Of a stretch of DNA of 64,000 nucleotides, positions 59,126-64,000 are shown piece after piece. Origin of the DNA: CAXXOK01 sp963664595 (GTDB lineage: Bacteria > Bacillota > Clostridia > Christensenellales > Aristaeellaceae); NCBI GenBank assembly GCA_963664595.2, contig CAXXOK010000010.1, forward strand, positions 1,054,001-1,118,000. The letters run 5' to 3'. Below the pieces are notes generated by a model that saw only the letters and a program-made list of their open reading frames with translations, ran no database searches and was not told where the DNA came from. Both the position numbers and the translations under genes were made by a program. How positions within the stretch are numbered: the stretch's first letter is position 1; every line of letters starts with the position of its first letter.

Positions 59126-60320
59126 CGGCAGCCTGACCATCGGCGTCCTCTACGGCTTTCGGGCGCTGATGGTGCTTTTTGTGTGCAATTATCATTTCTG
59201 GCAGCAGAGCTGGCTGATGCAGAAGCTTACGCTGTTTGGCCATACCCTCTATTTTGATTTCTTCACGCGTTCCGGATACCTGTTTGTGGACGGTATGCTG
59301 CTGATGTCCGGCTTTTTGTTATATCTTCCCCACGCGCGGGCAGCCGAATACGGCACCCCGGTTGACGATTACAAAACCTTCTATTGGAAACGCTTTTTGC
59401 GTATCGTGCCCAGCTATCTGGCCTCGGTGCTGCTGATCCTGTTTCTGATCGCACTGCCGGGCGGCGCATACCAAAGCGCGGGCGAGGGCATTTGGGATGT
59501 GCTGACACACCTGACGTTCACCTTTCCCTTTTTTCAAAGCACCCTGCTGAACACACCGCTCAACGGCGTGCTGTGGACGATCGGTATTGAGGTACAATTC
59601 TATCTGATCTTTCCGCTGCTTGTAAAAGCCATGCGGAAAACCCCCGTGCTCACGCTCTCCGCCATGGCGGCCGTCGGGGTTGCCTTCCGGTTGGTTTTCG
59701 GGCTTGTTTCAAACGATCTGGCTGTTCTGGTCAACCAGCTGCCCGCCTTTATGGATGTTTACGCGCTGGGCATGCTGGGCTCCATCCTGTATACCCGTCT
59801 CCAGCGGCTTTCTGCGCGGCTGAAGCCCGCCGCCGTTGTGCCGGCCTTTTCTACCACTTTGTTTGCCGTCGGGATCTACCTGCTGCTCGCGGTACTCCGC
59901 GCACAATCGAAAGCCGGTTTGAGCGGCATTGACGCGCTGCGGCAATCGCAGTGGATTCTCCGGCTGCCGTTTGCCCTGACAATGCTGCTTTTGGCGCTTT
60001 CAGCGGCTTTCCTGCCCCGCATTCTCCAAAAAGCATTGGATAACCGCCTGATGCGTTTTCTGGCTGCCATCTCGATGAACCTGTATATCTGGCACCAGAT
60101 GCTCAATATCTGGGTGATCAAGCCCCTGTTCCCCGATACGCTGCACGCTGCGCCCGCCTTGCAGGCAGCGTATACGCTGCTCTGTTATTCCCTGTCCGTT
60201 GTCACGGCCATGGCTTTTACCTATGGTCTGGAACAACCAGCGGCAAAGTTTTTGCAAAAATTGCGAATCAAAAAAGGAGAGTACCCCCATGAAAGACCCA
60301 AGGCTGAAAAAACTGTGTAA
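59103..60320 (+). CDS. Membrane acyltransferase (acyltransferase 3 / OafA-like)
   Basis: The 405-residue membrane protein has about ten hydrophobic helices. The N-terminal GVLYGFRALMVLFVCNYHFWQQSW contains the family histidine, and the FYWKRFLRIVPSYLASVLL and LNGVLWTIGIEVQFYLIFPLL motifs follow. Such enzymes transfer acetyl or other acyl groups to surface polysaccharides or peptidoglycan. It overlaps the repeat protein gene by 23 bases and the aminopeptidase gene by 32 bases. Confidence 0.9.
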   Translation: MSQARRSDGSLTIGVLYGFRALMVLFVCNYHFWQQSWLMQKLTLFGHTLYFDFFTRSGYLFVDGMLLMSGFLLYLPHARAAEYGTPVDDYKTFYWKRFLRIVPSYLASVLLILFLIALPGGAYQSAGEGIWDVLTHLTFTFPFFQSTLLNTPLNGVLWTIGIEVQFYLIFPLLVKAMRKTPVLTLSAMAAVGVAFRLVFGLVSNDLAVLVNQLPAFMDVYALGMLGSILYTRLQRLSARLKPAAVVPAFSTTLFAVGIYLLLAVLRAQSKAGLSGIDALRQSQWILRLPFALTMLLLALSAAFLPRILQKALDNRLMRFLAAISMNLYIWHQMLNIWVIKPLFPDTLHAAPALQAAYTLLCYSLSVVTAMAFTYGLEQPAAKFLQKLRIKKGEYPHERPKAEKTV

Positions 60321-61404
60321 CATGCTTGTGAACTATTCCTGCGAACTCAAACCGGGCGACAAAATCATGATCGAGGTTTTCGGCCACCAGCCGGATATCA
60401 CCCAGGCGCTGATCGACGAGGTGTATCTGGCCGGCGGCATTCCCTTTGTTCGCCTGCGCGATATGCAGGTGCGCCGCAAGCTGATGCAGGGCGCAACCCC
60501 GGAGCAATACCGGCTGGAGGCGGAGAACGATGCCGCACTGATGCGGCAGATGCAGGCGTACCTGGGCGTGCGCGCCTATGAGAACACCTATGAGCTTTCT
60601 GATGTCGAAGCGGACCAGATGACGCTGTACACCAAGGAATATTCTCAGGAGGTGCATGGCAAAATCCGCATCCCGGATACCCGTTGGTGCGTACTGCGCT
60701 ACCCCAACTTTGCCCTGTCGCAAAGCGCCCAGATGAGCACGGAAGCCTTTGAGGATTACTATTACTCCGTATGCACCATGGATTACGCCAAAATGAGCCA
60801 GGCCATGCAGGCGCTCAAGGCCCGGATGGATAACGCCGACAAGGTACGCATTCAGGGCCCCGGCACCGATCTGACCTTCTCCATCAAAGGGATTCCCACT
60901 GTGATCTGTGACGGCAAGCTGAACATCCCGGACGGCGAGGTGTACACCGCGCCGGTGCGCGATTCCATCAACGGCACCCTGCACTATAATACGGATAGCC
61001 TGTACATGGGCAAGGTCTACTCTGATATCCGCTTTACCTTCAAGGATGGGAAAATTATCGAAGCCACGGCCAGCGATACCGAGGGCTTGAACAAAATACT
61101 GGATACCGACGAGGGCGCGCGCTACGTAGGCGAGTTCTCATTTGGCGTGAATCCATTCGTTACAACCCCCATCAAAGATACTTTGTTTGATGAAAAGATT
61201 GCCGGTTCCTTCCACTTCACGCCCGGCACCTGTTACGACGACGCCTCCAACGGCAATCATTCCTCCATCCACTGGGATATCGTCAGCATTCAGCGCCCCG
61301 AATACGGCGGCGGCAGTATCTGGCTGGACGACGTGCTGGTGCGCAAGGACGGCCTGTTTGTGCCCGAAGACCTGCTGCCGCTCAATCCCGACGCGTTTCT
61401 GTAA
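60289..61404 (+). CDS. M29-family aminopeptidase
   Basis: The 371-residue metalloenzyme matches the thermophilic (AmpS/PepS) aminopeptidase family: an N-terminal LCNMLVNYSCELKPGDKIMIEVFG region, KVRIQGPGTDLTFSIKG and DGEVYTAPVRDSINGTLHYN. The C-terminal metal residues are in FSFGVNPFVTTPIKDTL and NHSSIHWDIVSI. It removes N-terminal amino acids from peptides in the cytoplasm. I start at ATG 60289 behind AAAAGGAGAG, inside the end of the acyltransferase gene; the longer frame from 60199 is a shadow of that gene. Confidence 0.92.
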   Translation: MKDPRLKKLCNMLVNYSCELKPGDKIMIEVFGHQPDITQALIDEVYLAGGIPFVRLRDMQVRRKLMQGATPEQYRLEAENDAALMRQMQAYLGVRAYENTYELSDVEADQMTLYTKEYSQEVHGKIRIPDTRWCVLRYPNFALSQSAQMSTEAFEDYYYSVCTMDYAKMSQAMQALKARMDNADKVRIQGPGTDLTFSIKGIPTVICDGKLNIPDGEVYTAPVRDSINGTLHYNTDSLYMGKVYSDIRFTFKDGKIIEATASDTEGLNKILDTDEGARYVGEFSFGVNPFVTTPIKDTLFDEKIAGSFHFTPGTCYDDASNGNHSSIHWDIVSIQRPEYGGGSIWLDDVLVRKDGLFVPEDLLPLNPDAFL

Positions 61405-61700
61405 TGCAGTTTGGGTAAACGATAATTAAAGCGCTTGTGCGATGGTGTGTTAGCTTTTGTCATGTTGGGGCTACGGAACCTGAAGTAGTAACAGCACTAC
61501 ATCGAAGGTTTCCCAGCCTCAAACTAACGAAAAGATAACGCGCTAACGCGCAGGGGCTTTAGTCAGCGCTTACCTGGCATTCCCAATCATGATTGAAATT
61601 TTACTCCCCAATTCCCTTCTCTGTTTTAATCATTTACATTTGCTTGTCATACTGTTCCTGTACGCATACCCTACAAAAAGAACACGGATGGGGCTTTTTC
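61405..61700. other. Intergenic region with repeat-like sequence, no gene seen
   Basis: The stretch 61508-61567 resembles 14541-14600 (about two thirds of positions equal, no gaps, sharing AAAGATAACG). A small hairpin CGGATG...CATCCG lies at about 61685-61706. No gene is supported here. Confidence 0.4.
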
Positions 61701-61701
61701 A

Positions 61702-62185
61702 TCCGTAGCCGTATTGCAATTCCGGTTTCCATTATGCTCGTACTGCTGCTTCCGGCTGGCGCGGTGCCGGCTGCCTCGCTGGGTGGCTTGCTTGATATTC
61801 TGCACACCAACGCTGTTCATGACCATTCCGTGGCCGATCCCGTAAACGAGTACATGGGCTATGCAGAAATCGCCCAGTACAAAATGGACGCCGCCGCATT
61901 TAGCGCCAGTGTGCTGTTGCTGAACGCTTTCGAAGCCGCCATGGGCATGCCGATTGTCAATCCGAGCAAGTGCGAATACGCCACCACTTCATGAATATAG
62001 CCGGGTATAACGCCATGACGCTCGGCAACCATGAGTTCGGTTGTGGCAGCAACAATGCACTGCATCTGGAAAAGATGGCCAATTTCGCCTTCCAGTCCGC
62101 CACCGTCACTGTGTACAATACCGCTGGCGGCACCATCGCAGCACCCTATGACGCTCCACAGGGCCGGATTCCCATCATCAAATAG
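61702..62185 (+). pseudogene. Decayed and truncated copy of the 5'-nucleotidase gene
   Basis: This is a broken copy of the gene that starts at 62388. The signal-peptide region (IMLVLLLPAGAVPAASLGGLLDIL) and the first motifs align position by position, but key residues are lost: HTNDIHG has become HTNAVHD and LLDAGDA has become LLNAFEA. After MGMPIVNPSK the frame breaks near 61960-61985. The continuation FMNIAGYNAMTLGNHEFG, with NNALHLEKMANF, is in another frame and stops at 62185, where the homology has covered only about 150 of over 500 residues. It cannot bind the two metals and is not functional. A tandem duplication followed by decay is the simplest origin. Confidence 0.85.
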
Positions 62186-62220
62186 AAAATTGATCGCCAA
62201 CGTACCATACTGTAAGATAA

Positions 62221-62265
62221 TTCAAATGACCGCTGACAGATTCTGTCTGTCGGCGGTCATTTGAA
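62221..62265. terminator. Long hairpin between the nucleotidase pseudogene and gene
   Basis: A 19-bp stem (62221-62239 with 62247-62265, one mismatch) closes a seven-base loop. There is no T-run, so a terminator role is likely but not certain. Confidence 0.5.
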
Positions 62266-62387
62266 ATCTGTGGTTCATGATTGCACAGCCACGGATATTT
62301 GTGTATGTTTTATTTCAATAAGTCCTTTCGGTTGTTGCGTTCTTTTGATATAATCATTGTATAAAATAGAAGCATGGAGGATTTCTT

Positions 62388-64000
62388 ATGCGAAAACCTA
62401 TGATATTATTGGTTTCTTTTATGTTGGTGTTTCTCCTGCTTGTCGGCGCTGCGGCAGCCGGCGAGCTGGACGGTGTATTGGTCATCCTGCACACCAATGA
62501 TATCCATGGCCGTGCCGTAGCCGATACCACCAATGGCTATATGGGGTATGCTGAAATCGCCCAGTATAAGCAGGACGCTCTCTCCCTTGGGGCCAGCGTG
62601 CTGCTGCTGGATGCGGGCGACGCCACCATGGGCATGCCGATTGTCAATCTGGACAAGGGTACCAATGCCATCACCTTCATGAACATGGTCGGGTATGACG
62701 CCATGACGCTGGGCAACCATGAATTTGACTGGGGCAGCGACAATGTGCTCCGGCTGGAGGATCTGGCCGATTTCCCCTTCCTGTCCGCCAATGTGTACAA
62801 CACTGCCGACGGAACGGATTTTGTGCAGCCCAACGTGATTTTTGATCTGGACAATGGGATGAAGATCGGCGTATTTGGCCTCACCACCCCGGAAACCCTT
62901 TCCATGGCAAACCGCGCCTTGTTTCCCGGCCTGAGCTTTAAAACCGACGAAGATCTGTATGCCTGCGCACAGGCTCAGGTGGACGAGCTGAAGGCCAAGG
63001 GCGTGAACCTGGTTATTTGTCTTGCCCATCTGGGCGTGGCTGACCAGAGCGTTGGTGTGCGCTCCACGGATGTCATTGCCGCCGTAGACGGCATTGATAT
63101 CGTGATCGACGGCCACAGCCATACCGTGGTGGACAGCGACATCATCACCAAGGGCGAAGGCGACGCCGCAACCAAAACCCTGCTGGTGCAGACCGGCTGC
63201 TATGACGAAAATCTTGGCGTTATCCTGTTCGACGGTAAAAACCTGTCCTCCGGCCTCATCCCCGCGGCAAAGTATAAGGCTTCTGTGCAAGTACTCACCT
63301 CGCTGCTTCCCACCCATGAGGACGAGATGGTGGCTGCCGAAGTCAACAGCGTCAACGATGCAATCAAAGCCAAGCTTTCTCAGCCGTTTGCGGCCACCGA
63401 AGTTCTGCTCAATGGCCAATCCGTACCCGGTGTGCGTACGGAAGAAACCAACCTGGGAGACTTCTGTGCAGACGCCATGCTGTGGTCCGCCAAGCAGCTC
63501 GTTGGCGACAAGGTTGTGGCTTCCCTTGTAAACGGCGGCAGCATCCGCGCCTCCATCGATGTGGGCGAAGTGACCATGAACGATATGAAAACCGTATTCC
63601 CCTTCGGCAACACCCTGGTTACGCTGGATGTAACCGGCGCGGAGCTCCTGGAAGCGCTGGAAGTCGCAACCTGCGTTACGCCGGAAGCTATGGGTTCGTT
63701 CCCACAGGTATCCGGCATCGTGTTCACGGTGGATACCACCGTGCCCTTCGCGCCGGGTGCCCAATACGACAACTCCTCCTATTATGCGCCCGCCGCCCCC
63801 GGCAGCCGCGTAGCCATTGCCTCCATCGGCGGTGAAGCGTTTGATCCGGACGCTGTGTATACCATTTGCACCAACGATTACATGGCAGGCGGCAACGGGC
63901 CCTATGTTGCGTTCAAGTATCCCCGCCAGCAAACCGGCTACGATACCACAAAGCCGCTGGAAGACGCGCTTGTGGACTATGTGGCCGATGAACTCGGCGG
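62388..64000 (+). CDS. Secreted 5'-nucleotidase / UshA-like metallophosphatase (3' end outside window)
   Basis: The frame runs from ATG 62388 (GGAGG seven bases upstream) to the window edge, 537 codons so far. A signal peptide (1-23, AAAAG) precedes a metallophosphatase domain with VILHTNDIHGRA, LLDAGDATMG, LGNHEFDWG, CLAHLG and VIDGHSHT. The nucleotide-binding C-terminal domain has ETNLGDFCADAMLW, SLVNGGSIRASID and YTICTNDYMAGGNGPY. It probably releases phosphate from extracellular nucleotides, giving nucleosides that the BMP-type importer in this window could take up. A possible -10 TATAAT lies at 62349-62354. The catalytic residues are all present, unlike the decayed copy upstream. Confidence 0.93.
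   Translation, partial: MRKPMILLVSFMLVFLLLVGAAAAGELDGVLVILHTNDIHGRAVADTTNGYMGYAEIAQYKQDALSLGASVLLLDAGDATMGMPIVNLDKGTNAITFMNMVGYDAMTLGNHEFDWGSDNVLRLEDLADFPFLSANVYNTADGTDFVQPNVIFDLDNGMKIGVFGLTTPETLSMANRALFPGLSFKTDEDLYACAQAQVDELKAKGVNLVICLAHLGVADQSVGVRSTDVIAAVDGIDIVIDGHSHTVVDSDIITKGEGDAATKTLLVQTGCYDENLGVILFDGKNLSSGLIPAAKYKASVQVLTSLLPTHEDEMVAAEVNSVNDAIKAKLSQPFAATEVLLNGQSVPGVRTEETNLGDFCADAMLWSAKQLVGDKVVASLVNGGSIRASIDVGEVTMNDMKTVFPFGNTLVTLDVTGAELLEALEVATCVTPEAMGSFPQVSGIVFTVDTTVPFAPGAQYDNSSYYAPAAPGSRVAIASIGGEAFDPDAVYTICTNDYMAGGNGPYVAFKYPRQQTGYDTTKPLEDALVDYVADELG

Noticed and set aside
62406..63932. A 508-codon open frame on the minus strand
   Set aside because: It lies opposite the 5'-nucleotidase, whose motifs are unmistakable on the plus strand; the antisense translation has no recognisable domain.

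Overview
The window looks like the chromosome of an anaerobic, probably gut-dwelling, low-to-mid G+C Bacillota (class Clostridia). The reasons are a T-box leader in front of methionyl-tRNA synthetase, an AbrB/SpoVT-type regulator, separate secD and secF genes, a BMP-family nucleoside ABC importer, a decayed [FeFe]-hydrogenase-like gene, strong AGGAGG-type ribosome binding sites and widespread ATGA gene overlaps. I cannot name a genus. About 17.2 kb (22668-39831) is foreign: an integrative mobilizable element inserted at the 3' end of guaA.

Layout. 1-6.9 kb: the end of uvrB, a frameshifted GNAT acetyltransferase, citrate synthase, a copper ATPase fused in frame to a CopZ-like domain, and a two-gene chromate transporter. 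7-10.4 kb: a surface-polysaccharide cluster (polyprenyl-phosphate sugar transferase, a nucleotidyltransferase broken by two single-base frameshifts, galE), then a 229-bp inverted-repeat element. 10.7-13.6 kb: a TetR regulator with an ABC-2 exporter, all genes overlapping. 13.7-14.9 kb: the wreck of an [FeFe]-hydrogenase-like gene beside an intact small TM1266-like protein. 15.1-20.8 kb: xanthine phosphoribosyltransferase and, convergent to it, a four-gene BMP-type nucleoside importer behind a promoter that carries a 20-bp palindrome. 21.3-22.4 kb: a membrane diguanylate cyclase.

The mobile element (22.67-39.83 kb) is bounded by a 10-bp repeat, ATTCCCACTC. The right copy is the last codons of guaA. 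Just inside each end is a pair of GTTGCCA repeats with an 11-bp period, likely integrase arm sites. Its core is integrase, excisionase, repressor, DUF1643 protein, MobC-like protein, RepA-like ATPase and MobV relaxase with an oriT-like region. Its cargo is anti-phage: an AbiEi/AbiEii pair and one operon of hsdM, hsdS, a one-pass membrane protein, hsdR, a PHP-nuclease/SMC-like ATPase and a 96-residue protein. That operon, a type I restriction system with a built-in PHP-ATPase placed like PrrC in prr/hsd loci, is the best candidate for an undescribed system.

39.8-64 kb returns to core genome: guaA, a small membrane protein with secDF, an AbrB regulator, T-box-metG-tatD, a QueG-like Fe-S protein, rpmB, two secreted proteins of unknown function, a thioredoxin reductase-like flavoprotein without a recognisable NADPH motif, a DppA-type D-aminopeptidase, a flavodoxin and an ABC-F ATPase. 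These are followed by a 1129-residue membrane protein with about twenty 37-residue helical repeats, an acyltransferase, an M29 aminopeptidase, and a tandem pair of 5'-nucleotidase genes of which the first is a pseudogene and the second runs off the end.

Three otherwise normal genes carry single-base homopolymer indels, so part of the apparent gene decay may be sequence error. Everything here was read by eye; no search or alignment was run.
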